Shown one piece after another: positions 45,718 through 53,522 of a DNA stretch of 64,000 nt; position 1 is the stretch's first letter; each line of letters opens with the position of its first letter. The DNA lies in NCBI RefSeq assembly GCF_028274965.1, contig NZ_JAQCNO010000055.1, positions 1 to 64,000 on the forward strand, written 5' to 3'. The position numbers were made by a program, and so were the translations under genes. Source of the stretch: Natronomonas sp. GTDB taxonomy: Archaea > Halobacteriota > Halobacteria > Halobacteriales > Haloarculaceae. Under the pieces are notes generated by a model. It did no database searches. It saw only the letters and a list, made by a program, of their open reading frames with translations, and was not told where the DNA came from.

Positions 45718-46716
45718 ATGGAGACGTTACTGTTGAACCCCGACGACGTCGACGAACACGCCGCGATGGCGGAGGTCATCGTCGCCGTCGAGGAGGCCTT
45801 CGCGGCCTACGAGGCCGACCGCGTCATAATGCCTGCGAAGTCCTACATCGATCTCCCCGAGTACAACGGCGACTTCCGGTCGATGCCGGCGTACATGGAC
45901 GCGGGCGAGTGGGACGCCGCCGGGATCAAGTGGGTCAACGTCCACACCGACAACCCCGACGCCTACGACCTCCCGACGGTGCTCGGGACGATGATCTACT
46001 CCGATCCCCGGAACGCGTTTCCGCTTGCGATCCTCGACGGAACCACGCTGACGCGAAAACGGACCGGGGCCGCGGCGGCCGTCGCGACGGACCACCTCGC
46101 CGTTCCCGACGCGGGTTCCCTCGGGATCGTCGGCGCCGGCGTTCAGTCGTACACCCAACTCGAGGCGATACGCACCGTCAGGGACATCGAGCGGGTGATC
46201 GTCGCCGACGCGCGCGAGGACGCGATCGAGCGGTTCGTCGACCGCTTCGGCGGGGGCGAACTCGACGTCCGCGGGGGATCGATCGCCGAGGCCGCCGGCT
46301 GTGACGTGCTCTCGACGGTCACGCCGGTCGAATCGCCCATCGTGCACGCCGCGGACCTCGGGGACAGAACGCACATCAACGCGATGGGGGCCGACGCCCC
46401 CGGAAAGAACGAACTCGCCCGGGACGTCGTGACGGCGGCCACGATCGTCATCGACGACCACGAACAGTGCACCCACTCCGGGGAGATAAACGTCCCCTAC
46501 GGCGAGGGCGTCCTCGACGACGCCGACCTCTACGGGACCTTGGGCGAGATCGCTGCCGGGAACAGACCCGGACGGACGGACGACGACGGCGTGACCGTCT
46601 TCGACTCGACCGGGCTGGCGATACAGGACGTCGCCGCCGCCCACGTCGCCTACCAGCGAGCCAGCGAACGCGGCGGGGGCACGCCGTTCGAACTCGTCGA
46701 CACGCGCCTCCGCTGA
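45718..46716 (+). CDS. Ornithine cyclodeaminase/alanine dehydrogenase-type enzyme
   Basis: A 332-residue OCD/mu-crystallin family protein. MPAKSYIDLPEYNGDFRSMP, GIKWVNVHTDNPD, and Lys in LTRKRTGAAAAVATDHLA. The NAD-binding stretch is LGIVGAGVQSYTQLEAI, and THINAMGADAPGKNELA and DLGDR are conserved. In archaea this family includes an NAD-dependent alanine dehydrogenase; ornithine cyclodeaminase or other imine reductases are alternatives. Confidence 0.88.
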   Translation: METLLLNPDDVDEHAAMAEVIVAVEEAFAAYEADRVIMPAKSYIDLPEYNGDFRSMPAYMDAGEWDAAGIKWVNVHTDNPDAYDLPTVLGTMIYSDPRNAFPLAILDGTTLTRKRTGAAAAVATDHLAVPDAGSLGIVGAGVQSYTQLEAIRTVRDIERVIVADAREDAIERFVDRFGGGELDVRGGSIAEAAGCDVLSTVTPVESPIVHAADLGDRTHINAMGADAPGKNELARDVVTAATIVIDDHEQCTHSGEINVPYGEGVLDDADLYGTLGEIAAGNRPGRTDDDGVTVFDSTGLAIQDVAAAHVAYQRASERGGGTPFELVDTRLR

Positions 46717-46743
46717 CCCCGAGCGACCGGTATCGCGCGCCCC

Positions 46744-47379
46744 TCAGACGAGCGGGCCGAGTTCCCCAAGGTGATCGACCCGGTGGTCGCCGAGGACGCA
46801 CCGCCCCCGTCTCCCGTGGCCGTGTCGCTCGACGTGGGCCCCGTCGAGACCGGCGTTGTGCGCCGCGCCGATGTCGTGGACGCTGTCGCCGACGAGAACC
46901 CCCGGTCCCTCCCGCGCCCCGGCCGCCGAGAGCGCCCGCTCGACCGGTCTCGGGTCTGGCTTCCACCCGGTTTCGGCCGTACAGCAGACGACCGCGTCGA
47001 ACCAATCGCCGATGTCGAGCGCGGACAGCACCGGCTCGGTCAGGTACCGCTGACAGTGCGTCACGAGCACCGTCGGCGCGTCGATCCCGGCGACGAGTTC
47101 GGCGTCCTCGTACAGGAACGTCGCGTCGGCGCGCGCCTCGGGGTCCTCCTCGTCGTGGAACACGTCCCAGAACCGCTCGGGATCGACGCCGGCGGCCGCG
47201 AGCGTGTCGTTGCGCTCGCCGCCGAAGCCGTGCCAGAGCGCCTCCGCCTCGCGTTCGGAAAAGTCGTGTCCGAGGCGCTCGCCGACCCGTCCGAGCAGCG
47301 CCCGAACGTAGGAGTCCTCGACGTCGACGAGCGTCCCGTCGAGGTCGAACGCCCACCGGTCGTACGACGGCGTCTTCAT
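46744..47379 (-). CDS. HAD-family phosphatase
   Basis: A 211-residue HAD hydrolase (phosphoglycolate-phosphatase-like). Motif I WAFDLDGTLVDVEDSY with nucleophile Asp, motif II VLVTHCQRYL, motif III Lys in TGWKPDPRP, motif IV VLVGDSVHDIGAAHNAG. Cap helices lie between motifs I and II. The substrate is unknown. The start at 47379 is the first Met giving the standard motif I position; the frame is open for 68 codons further upstream (see findings). Confidence 0.88.
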   Translation of the reverse strand: MKTPSYDRWAFDLDGTLVDVEDSYVRALLGRVGERLGHDFSEREAEALWHGFGGERNDTLAAAGVDPERFWDVFHDEEDPEARADATFLYEDAELVAGIDAPTVLVTHCQRYLTEPVLSALDIGDWFDAVVCCTAETGWKPDPRPVERALSAAGAREGPGVLVGDSVHDIGAAHNAGLDGAHVERHGHGRRGRCVLGDHRVDHLGELGPLV

Positions 47380-47636
47380 GGGAACGCGGATAGGCCGCCC
47401 AGCCGCAAGTGCTTTGCGTGCCGTCCCCTCCGGTTGGGGACTCCGCCGTCGGTCCCGCGTTCGGCCCCACCCGGCCCGCTCGACGTTCGAGACGGCGTTG
47501 GCTGGCGCGCCCGCGGCGCCCGCCTCTCCGTCGGCACTCAGCGCCGATACCACCGTCTCTCGAAGCCCGATCGTTCGTGACATAGGTTCGTCGTCCCCGG
47601 TCCTGCCGACCGGCGTCGGCTTGCGCTCGCGGTAGT

Positions 47637-47657
47637 GTAACCGTTACGCCGGTAACG
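47637..47657. promoter_or_regulatory. Three alternating GTAAC/GTTAC half-sites upstream of mobB
   Basis: GTAAC (47637-47641), GTTAC (47643-47647) and GTAAC (47652-47656) form overlapping inverted repeats: GTAAC-C-GTTAC and CGTTAC-GCCG-GTAACG. They sit ~40 nt before the TATA palindrome at 47694 and ~80 nt before the mobB start. It looks like a binding site for a dimeric regulator. Confidence 0.45.
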
Positions 47658-47693
47658 AGCCTGCGAGCGACTCGACGCGCTATACGCCCGAAA

Positions 47694-47705
47694 CGTATAA
47701 ATACG
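47694..47705. promoter_or_regulatory. Palindromic TATA element CGTATAAATACG
   Basis: An almost palindromic TATA box, 30-40 nt upstream of mobB (ATG 47735). It can be read in both directions. A second CCGTATAGG follows at 47708-47716. Confidence 0.5.
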
Positions 47706-47734
47706 GCCGTATAGGCCTCGTCCGTGGGTATTAG

Positions 47735-48274
47735 ATGCGAGCGAGCCGAAGGCCTCGTGTGTCAGAGCCAACAGCCGGAGACCGACCCGCGGTCGTCGCT
47801 CTCGTCGGCCCGAGCGACGCCGGCAAGACCTCCCTCGTCGAGACGCTCGTCGGCGCCTTCGACGACCGCTCGGTCGCGACGATCAAATCGATCCACCACG
47901 ACATCGAACCGGACGCGCCCGGAACGGACACCCACCGCCACCGGAGCGCCGGGGCCGACGCCGTCGTCGGCGTCACGCCGCGTCTGACCTTCGAGGTCGC
48001 CCGCGGCGGCAAGGGGGCCGACCGCGACGCCGACGACGAGATCGCGGCGCTTCGCCGCGCCCTCGCCCGCCTCTCCGATCGGGGGATCGAGCTCGTTCTC
48101 GTTGAGGGGTTCAGCGCCGCCGCCCTCCCGACGATCCACGTCGGGGACGACGCCGCCGCCCGCGCCGACGCCGACGCGCACGCGATCGGCACCGGATCGG
48201 ATCCGATCGAGCGGCTCCGGGCGGCGATCGAGGCGGTAGAACCGATCGGGCCCGCCTCGCTCTCGGCGCGCTGA
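47735..48274 (+). CDS. mobB: Molybdopterin-guanine dinucleotide biosynthesis protein MobB
   Basis: A 179-residue P-loop protein. VVALVGPSDAGKTSLVETLV (Walker A), THRHRSAGADAVVGVTP, and Walker B-like IELVLVEGFSAAALP. MobB helps MobA load GMP on molybdopterin; the enzyme MobA is not in the window. The AOR at 55530 uses a pterin cofactor, but tungstopterin of that family needs no GMP. GTG at 47759 (SEPTAGDRP) is an alternative start. Confidence 0.9.
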   Translation: MRASRRPRVSEPTAGDRPAVVALVGPSDAGKTSLVETLVGAFDDRSVATIKSIHHDIEPDAPGTDTHRHRSAGADAVVGVTPRLTFEVARGGKGADRDADDEIAALRRALARLSDRGIELVLVEGFSAAALPTIHVGDDAAARADADAHAIGTGSDPIERLRAAIEAVEPIGPASLSAR

Positions 48275-48327
48275 GTCGCCCGGACCGAAGGGTGTCTTTG
48301 AAGTCCGCCGGCGCGGTACGAGGCCGT

Positions 48328-49578
48328 ATGAACCCCGGGGACCGCGTCCGCGTCGACCGAACCGACACGACACACGAGGGCGTCCTCCTGCCCTCGACGA
48401 CGGCCGAGGAGTTCGTCGTCAAACTCGACGGCGGCTACAACGTCGGTATCGACAGGGACGAGGCCGACGTCGAGATCGAGGTCCTTGAGACCGACACCTA
48501 CGACATCGCCGCCGCCGGCGAGGGCGAGGGGGCCTCTGAGATCACCTTCGACGAGGACCTCCCGACGGTCGCGCTCGTCTCGACGGGCGGCACCATCGCC
48601 TCGACCGTCGACTACCGGACCGGCGCGGTCACCGCACAGTTCGACGCCGAGGACGTCCTCCGGGCCGTCCCCGAACTCGCGGGGCGGGCGAACTACCGCG
48701 GGCGGGTCGTCGCGAACATCCTCTCGGAGAACATGACCCCCGACGTCTGGCGGGACCTCGCGGCGGCCGTCCACGAGGCGATCGAGCGCGGCGCCGACGG
48801 CGTCGTCGTCATGCACGGCACCGACACGATGCAGTACACCGCCGCCGCGCTCTCGTTTGTGCTCGACCCGCCGGTGCCGATCGTGTTCACCGGCAGCCAG
48901 CGCTCGGCCGATCGGCCCTCCTCGGACAACGTGATGAACGCCGTCTGCGCCGTTGAGGCGGCGACGGCCGACCACGCCGAAACGCTGGTGTGCATGCACG
49001 AAAGCGGGTCCGACGACGCCTGTGCGCTCCACCGCGGAACCCGCGTCAGAAAGAACCACACCTCGCGCCGGGACGCCTTCGAGACGGTCGGCGCGAAACC
49101 GCTCGGCCGCGTCGAGTGGGAGACCGGCGACGTCTCCTTTCGCCGTCCGACCGCCGACCGCGGCGCGGGCTCGAACGCGTTCGCGCCGGCGTTCGCCTCC
49201 GACGTCGAACTCGTCAAGTTCGTCCCCGGGACCGGACCCGCCGCGCTGGACGTCGCCGAGGGCGCCGACGGGCTCGTGTTGGAGGGAACCGGGCTCGGAC
49301 ACGTCAACACCGAGTGGACCGACCGCATCGCGGCGCTCGTCGACGGGGGAACGACGGTCGTCATGACGAGTCAGTGCCTCGAGGGCCGCGTCTGCGATCG
49401 GGTCTACGACACCGGCCGGGACCTCCTCGAGGCCGGCGTCGTCGAGGCCGGCGACACGCTCCCGGCGACCGCGTACGTCAAACTGATGTGGGCCCTCGAG
49501 AACACCGAGGACGCCGCCGACACGATGCGGCGCTCGGTCGCCGGCGAACTGCAGGCGCGCTCCGTCCCGTGGACCTGA
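48328..49578 (+). CDS. gatD: Glu-tRNA(Gln) amidotransferase subunit D
   Basis: A 416-residue GatD. An N-terminal beta-barrel (PGDRVRVDRTDTTHEGVLL, GGYNVGIDRDE). The asparaginase-type domain follows, with VALVSTGGTIASTVDYRTGA (Thr nucleophile), VVMHGTDTMQYTAAAL (HGTDT), and a C-terminal part ending SVPWT. It generates ammonia for GatE, which converts Glu-tRNA(Gln) to Gln-tRNA(Gln); gatE is not in the window. Start at 48328 follows GTGTCTTTG by ~30 nt. Confidence 0.95.
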   Translation: MNPGDRVRVDRTDTTHEGVLLPSTTAEEFVVKLDGGYNVGIDRDEADVEIEVLETDTYDIAAAGEGEGASEITFDEDLPTVALVSTGGTIASTVDYRTGAVTAQFDAEDVLRAVPELAGRANYRGRVVANILSENMTPDVWRDLAAAVHEAIERGADGVVVMHGTDTMQYTAAALSFVLDPPVPIVFTGSQRSADRPSSDNVMNAVCAVEAATADHAETLVCMHESGSDDACALHRGTRVRKNHTSRRDAFETVGAKPLGRVEWETGDVSFRRPTADRGAGSNAFAPAFASDVELVKFVPGTGPAALDVAEGADGLVLEGTGLGHVNTEWTDRIAALVDGGTTVVMTSQCLEGRVCDRVYDTGRDLLEAGVVEAGDTLPATAYVKLMWALENTEDAADTMRRSVAGELQARSVPWT

Positions 49579-49611
49579 CGGGAGACGGCCGCGTTCGACG
49601 CCCGACGCCGG

Positions 49612-49971
49612 TCACCCCGTGCCGACGACGACCGCCTCCCGCAGCTCAAGGGCCGTCTCGAACTCGTCGCGCCGCCCGAGGTCGCCCCCGAGCCGCTTGA
49701 GGTGCTCGGCGTGGACCCGCCGGAGCGCCTTCCACTCGCGCGCCTCGAGACCGAGCGCCGCGCCGACGTCGGCCCAGTGGCCGTCCTCGACGAAAAACAC
49801 CGTCTGGGCGTCGTCCTCGTGGGCCCGCTCGTAGCGCGCCTCGTACTCCGAGAGCCGGGTCGCGACGTGCTCTTGGGCCCGCTCGGCGAGCTCCGGCAGC
49901 CGCTCGCCGGAGATCGACGCCTGCGCGGCGGCGAGCACCAAGGCGTTCCCGTCGAGCGGTTCGCCGGGCAT
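49612..49971 (-). CDS. Haloarchaeal conserved protein in the MoaD-like operon
   Basis: A 119-residue helical protein: LDGNALVLAAAQASISGERL, YEARYERAHEDDAQTVFFV, EDGHWADVGAALGL, FETALELREAVVVGTG. No known motif; the HWADVG/EWKALRRVH part could be a small helix-turn-helix. It starts one base after the stop of the MoaD-like gene (TGA-G-ATG), so the two are almost certainly co-translated. Confidence 0.7.
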   Translation of the reverse strand: MPGEPLDGNALVLAAAQASISGERLPELAERAQEHVATRLSEYEARYERAHEDDAQTVFFVEDGHWADVGAALGLEAREWKALRRVHAEHLKRLGGDLGRRDEFETALELREAVVVGTG

Positions 49972-49972
49972 C

Positions 49973-50545
49973 TCACCCACCGGCGCGCATCGCCTTCTGG
50001 GCGAAGCGATCGACGACCGCCCGGAGGCGCTCCTCGTCACCCTCGAACTCGACGCGGACCTCGTTGAGCGTGATGCTCGCCCCGGGCACCGGGTTCACCT
50101 TCCGCTCGGTGAGTTCGGCCGCCCACCCGTCGCCCTCGACCCGATCGCCGGCCGAATCGGAGCGCTCGCCGCCGAGGTTCTCGAGGTAGTTCGCCGCGAG
50201 CCGCTTCGAGATGCCGCGGAACTCGCGCGTCTCCGCCGTCCGAGCGCCGCCCGCGACCGGCGGGAAGACGCTGAGTTGGTCCCCCGCCTCGAGCGCCGTC
50301 GCCGTCCCGTCCATGTGGACGACCTCGCGGCCGTTTTTCAGCACCGAGAGCTGCGGTTTGATCGCGCCCTCGCCGTCGAGGACCTCGCCCTCCAGCCCCG
50401 GGAACTCCGATTCCAGGGCGGCGAGGACATCGCCGACCGTCGCGCCGGCGTCGAACGTCCGCGCGATCTCCTTTTGCCCGACCGCGCTCCGGAAGTTCGC
50501 GAAAAACCGGAGCTCGATCTCGATCGGTCCGTCCGCGCCGGTCAT
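49973..50545 (-). CDS. MoaD/ThiS-like beta-grasp protein with C-terminal extension
   Basis: A 190-residue protein. Residues 8-100 are a beta-grasp (ubiquitin-like) MoaD domain, IEIELRFFANFRSAVGQKEI to AGDQLSVFPPVAGG. A second domain (~105-188, ISKRLAANYLENLGGE, ASITLNEVRVEFEGDEE) resembles the DUF1952 extension seen in archaeal MoaD-like proteins. There is a Gly-Gly at 99-100, followed by AR, and another at the very C-terminus (MRAGG, 189-190). The upstream gene overlaps by ATGA. Role: sulfur carrier or ubiquitin-like modifier, to be tested. Confidence 0.8.
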   Translation of the reverse strand: MTGADGPIEIELRFFANFRSAVGQKEIARTFDAGATVGDVLAALESEFPGLEGEVLDGEGAIKPQLSVLKNGREVVHMDGTATALEAGDQLSVFPPVAGGARTAETREFRGISKRLAANYLENLGGERSDSAGDRVEGDGWAAELTERKVNPVPGASITLNEVRVEFEGDEERLRAVVDRFAQKAMRAGG

Positions 50546-50928
50546 ACGTCCGACAGCCGGATGCCGTTCTCGACGATCCGGGCGTTCCGCTCGCGGTCCA
50601 GTTGGGCCGCGAGCCACTCGTGTTCGTACAGCTGCTCGATGAGGTCCGCATAGAGGTTCCGCCAGGCGATCGCGAAGATCGGCGACTGTCCCCACGCGCG
50701 GAGTTCCGGAACGAACCCGTGGAACTGCTCGATTCGGGTCTCGAAGTGCTCGATGAGATCGAGCGCCGCGGCGGCGGCCTCCCCGTCGCCGTCGGCCGAC
50801 TCGAGCGCCCGCTCTAAGCGCGCGTTGTACCCCTCGACGGCGCGGTGCATGTCCTGTCGCGCGCCGTCGCCGTCCTCCGGCAGCGAGTCGACGAGCGGCT
50901 CCGGAACGCCGAGTTCGATGTCGTCCAT
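50542..50928 (-). CDS. Haloarchaeal conserved helical protein, first gene of the MoaD-like operon
   Basis: A 128-residue all-helical protein: LDLIEHFETRIEQFHGFVPE, LRAWGQSPIFAIAWRNLYAD, LIEQLYEHEWLAAQLDRERN. No recognised domain. Its stop overlaps the start of the MoaD-like gene (ATGA, 4 bases). CTTTTTAC ~29 nt upstream of the ATG is a likely TATA, so a three-gene operon starts here, separate from arcS. Confidence 0.7.
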   Translation of the reverse strand: MDDIELGVPEPLVDSLPEDGDGARQDMHRAVEGYNARLERALESADGDGEAAAAALDLIEHFETRIEQFHGFVPELRAWGQSPIFAIAWRNLYADLIEQLYEHEWLAAQLDRERNARIVENGIRLSDV

Positions 50929-50974
50929 ACCGTCCGGTAACGCGCCACGAGTAAAAAGGTGGCCGGCGGCCGGC

Positions 50975-52726
50975 CTACCGGCTCTCGCAGTGTCTGACGT
51001 CGACCGCGACGCCGCGGGTCCCCTCGACCATCGCTCGCCCGTGAGAGGCCGCCCGCCCGACGCCGACGGCCTCCGGCCCCTCGAAGACGACCTCGTCGCC
51101 GGGCCGGATCGCCTCGTCGGCGCTTAACACCCCGGGCGCGAGGACGCTCCCGCTCGGCACGAACCCGTCGATCCGGACGGTTTTCGTTTCGGCCCCGCTC
51201 TCGCGCCAGGCCCGCGCCCCGGCGAGGGTCAACGACAGCGTGCCGTACTGCGGCACCATCGTCGCGAGGTGGGTTCCCTCGCCGTCGTCGACCCGAAGCT
51301 TCGGGTACCGGCCCTCCGTCCGGGCGTCCGGTCCGAACACCGCGTCGCCGGCGCCGTCCCCGAACTGGAAGTCGGCGATCGCCCGCACCGTGGCGGTCTC
51401 GCGCTCGCGCTTGTAGTAGGGCTCCTCGCCCTCGAGGGCCGCCTCGAGCGCCCCGAGCGAGGCGTCGGTCGTCGGGTGCTCGGCGGCGGTGTACTCGAAC
51501 TCGACGCCGACGGCGTCCTCGACGCGCGCGCAGATCTCGCGGTACTCCGCCGGCAGGTGGGCGATGTGGCGGTCGTAGTCGGCCCGCTTGAGGTACCGCT
51601 CGAGGACGCTCGCGACGAACTCGATCTCCGTCTCGCTCCAGCGCCCCGTCACGACGCTGTCGTAGTGCTGGGCGGGATAGGTCGTCTCGAGTTCGTTCGG
51701 GACGACGCCGATCGGCGAGGTCATCGACACCATGTGTCCCCGGTAGCCGATCGCCTCGGCGAACTGCTCGTGGCTCTGTGAGTCGCTGTAGGGCTTTCTG
51801 GCCGAGCACGGCAACAGCACGAGCGGCGCGTCCAGACGGCGGCGGTACCGCCCCGTCACGCGCTCGGCGAAGCGCTGTATCTCGGGCCGCCGCAGCGAGT
51901 CCTCGCTCGCCGCGAGCAGTTCGTTCCGCCGGAAGACCGGCGTCCGCTCCTCGAGGTACCCGTACTGCTGATCGAGCAGCCGGAACGTCGCCGTCAGCCA
52001 CGCCTCGTGTCTGGCCTGCCCCTCGAGGTAGTCCCGGAGCCGCCCGTTTGCGATCCGCCCGCGGACGCGGGCCAACTCCGCTTCGAGGGCGTTGACGTTG
52101 TGCTCGGCGCACTCGCGCCGGTCGAACCCCTCGACGCCGCCCCGACAGGCCGGACACGCACACGGGAGCTCCGAGAGGTCCTCGAGGAACGCCTCGCCGT
52201 CGGTCGTGAGGTAGAACCCCTCGAGGCCCCGGGCTCGCGCCCGCGCCTCGTCGAGGAGGTCCACCCCCGCGTAGACGAGCGTCGCGGCGTTCGCCGGGGT
52301 TGCGACCGCCGGACAGTACAGCGCGGTGTCGTCCGGAACCGCCCGCCGGACGGCCACCACCGCCTCGACGAACGCCTCGGCGTGGCCCGCGTAGCCGCCG
52401 GCGTTCGACAGCACGTAGGCGTCGGCCCCGAAATCGTCGGCCGTCCCCGGCGACACGACGGCCGCGCTCGGATAGTCGACATCGGGGTACTCGACGCCGA
52501 AGGCCTCCTCGATCGGCGGCTCGGTCCCCGGGGGCAGCGCCCGGTGGGGCAACACCGTCAGCGCCGACGCCTCGCCCTCCGGGACCGCCTGCGTCTCGTG
52601 CCACCGGCTGCCCGAATCGACGAGGACGTCGTCGACCGTCGCCGGCGTCGGGCGCGGCTCGGAGAGCCGCAGCGTCCCCCGGCGCGCGGCCCCGTCGCGG
52701 TCGCCGACCTCGAAGTACTCCGTCAT
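50975..52726 (-). CDS. arcS: Archaeosine synthase subunit ArcS
   Basis: A 583-residue ArcS (TgtA2). A degenerate Tgt-like N-terminal half (FYLTTDGEAFLEDLSELPCA, CPACRGGVEGFDRRECAEHN). The signature LLPCSARKPYSDSQSH (PCSARKPY) lies near the middle. A C-terminal PUA domain (GFVPSGSVLAPGVLSADEAI, then GRAMVEGTRGVAVDVRHCES). ArcS attaches Lys to preQ0 at position 15 of tRNA; RaSEA then makes archaeosine. It lies on the same strand as, and upstream of, the MoaD-like operon. Confidence 0.95.
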   Translation of the reverse strand: MTEYFEVGDRDGAARRGTLRLSEPRPTPATVDDVLVDSGSRWHETQAVPEGEASALTVLPHRALPPGTEPPIEEAFGVEYPDVDYPSAAVVSPGTADDFGADAYVLSNAGGYAGHAEAFVEAVVAVRRAVPDDTALYCPAVATPANAATLVYAGVDLLDEARARARGLEGFYLTTDGEAFLEDLSELPCACPACRGGVEGFDRRECAEHNVNALEAELARVRGRIANGRLRDYLEGQARHEAWLTATFRLLDQQYGYLEERTPVFRRNELLAASEDSLRRPEIQRFAERVTGRYRRRLDAPLVLLPCSARKPYSDSQSHEQFAEAIGYRGHMVSMTSPIGVVPNELETTYPAQHYDSVVTGRWSETEIEFVASVLERYLKRADYDRHIAHLPAEYREICARVEDAVGVEFEYTAAEHPTTDASLGALEAALEGEEPYYKRERETATVRAIADFQFGDGAGDAVFGPDARTEGRYPKLRVDDGEGTHLATMVPQYGTLSLTLAGARAWRESGAETKTVRIDGFVPSGSVLAPGVLSADEAIRPGDEVVFEGPEAVGVGRAASHGRAMVEGTRGVAVDVRHCESR

Positions 52727-52852
52727 ACCCGTTTTTGTACGTCCGAGGGGTAACTGTCCGTCGGTTCGGGGGCGGGTCCGGGTTCGGTGCCGATCGGAGC
52801 CGACGCCCCCAGGGCCGCTTGCCCGCCGGAGTCGACGCGGCGGGCCGGGCAG

Positions 52853-52858
52853 TATAAA
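52853..52858 (+). promoter_or_regulatory. TATA element of the methyltransferase gene
   Basis: TATAAA, ~30 nt before the ATG at 52886. Confidence 0.65.
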
Positions 52859-52885
52859 CCCCGCGCCCGTCGACGTGTAGACGTC

Positions 52886-53503
52886 ATGGATCCCGACGAC
52901 GTCCGACAGGACTGGGCCGAGCGCTCCGGGCGGTTCTCGCCGGAGTACTACGCTCGGATCGGGCCGAACGAGGTCAGCGAGACGCTCTCGGGCGTCCTCT
53001 CGCATTACGTCGGCGAGGACGCGGCGATCCTCGAGGTCGGCTGCGGCTCCGGGCGACACCTGGCGCACCTCCTCGATCGCGGGTTCGGGAACCTCTCGGG
53101 GATCGACATTAACGGGGTGTCCTTCGAGGTGATGGCCGAGGAGTACCCGCGTCTGGCCGACGCCGGAAGCTTCCGTACGGGCGCCCTCGAAGACCTCGTC
53201 GGGGACATCGACGACGACGCCTTCGACGTCGTCTACTCCGTCGAGACGCTTCAGCACGTCCACCCCGACGACGAGTGGGTGTTCGAGGAGCTCGTTCGGA
53301 TCAGCGCCGACCTGCTCATAACGGCCGAAAACGAGGGCAACAGTCCCGAGCGCGGCCGCGGCGACTCGACTGTCAGCCACGTCGACGGCGAGTTCCCGCT
53401 GTATCACCGCGACTGGAACCGCGTTTTCACCGGCCTCGGCGCCGCCGAACTGATCCGCGAGCCGACCGCGCGCGACACGATCCGGGTCTTCCGGGTGCTG
53501 TGA
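52886..53503 (+). CDS. Class I SAM-dependent methyltransferase
   Basis: A 205-residue methyltransferase. Motif I AAILEVGCGSGRHLAHLLDRG, then LSGIDINGVSFEVM (acidic loop Asp), DVVYSVETLQHVHPDDEWVF (post-II). The N-terminal helix starts DPDDVRQDWAERSG. The substrate cannot be told. It lies between arcS and tgtA, divergent from arcS and convergent with tgtA, so a link to tRNA modification is possible but not shown. Confidence 0.85.
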   Translation: MDPDDVRQDWAERSGRFSPEYYARIGPNEVSETLSGVLSHYVGEDAAILEVGCGSGRHLAHLLDRGFGNLSGIDINGVSFEVMAEEYPRLADAGSFRTGALEDLVGDIDDDAFDVVYSVETLQHVHPDDEWVFEELVRISADLLITAENEGNSPERGRGDSTVSHVDGEFPLYHRDWNRVFTGLGAAELIREPTARDTIRVFRVL

Positions 53504-53522
53504 GCGCGCCCCGACCGGCGGG

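Larger units (their letters stand above)
47380..47734. other. Intergenic region between HAD and mobB genes
   Basis: The space holds a long upstream in-frame extension of the HAD gene (minus strand) starting MSRTIGLRETV at 47583, a triple GTAAC/GTTAC motif (47637-47656), and a bidirectional TATA palindrome (47694-47705). No separate gene of good composition is seen. Confidence 0.5.

Noticed and set aside
45431-45736. 101-codon plus frame upstream of the OCD-family gene
   Set aside because: Pro/Thr/Arg-rich translation, poor start context, overlaps the next gene's start; looks like noise.
49612-50545. Toxin-antitoxin pair for the small tightly linked genes
   Set aside because: The middle gene is a MoaD-like protein, and neither neighbour resembles a known toxin or antitoxin.
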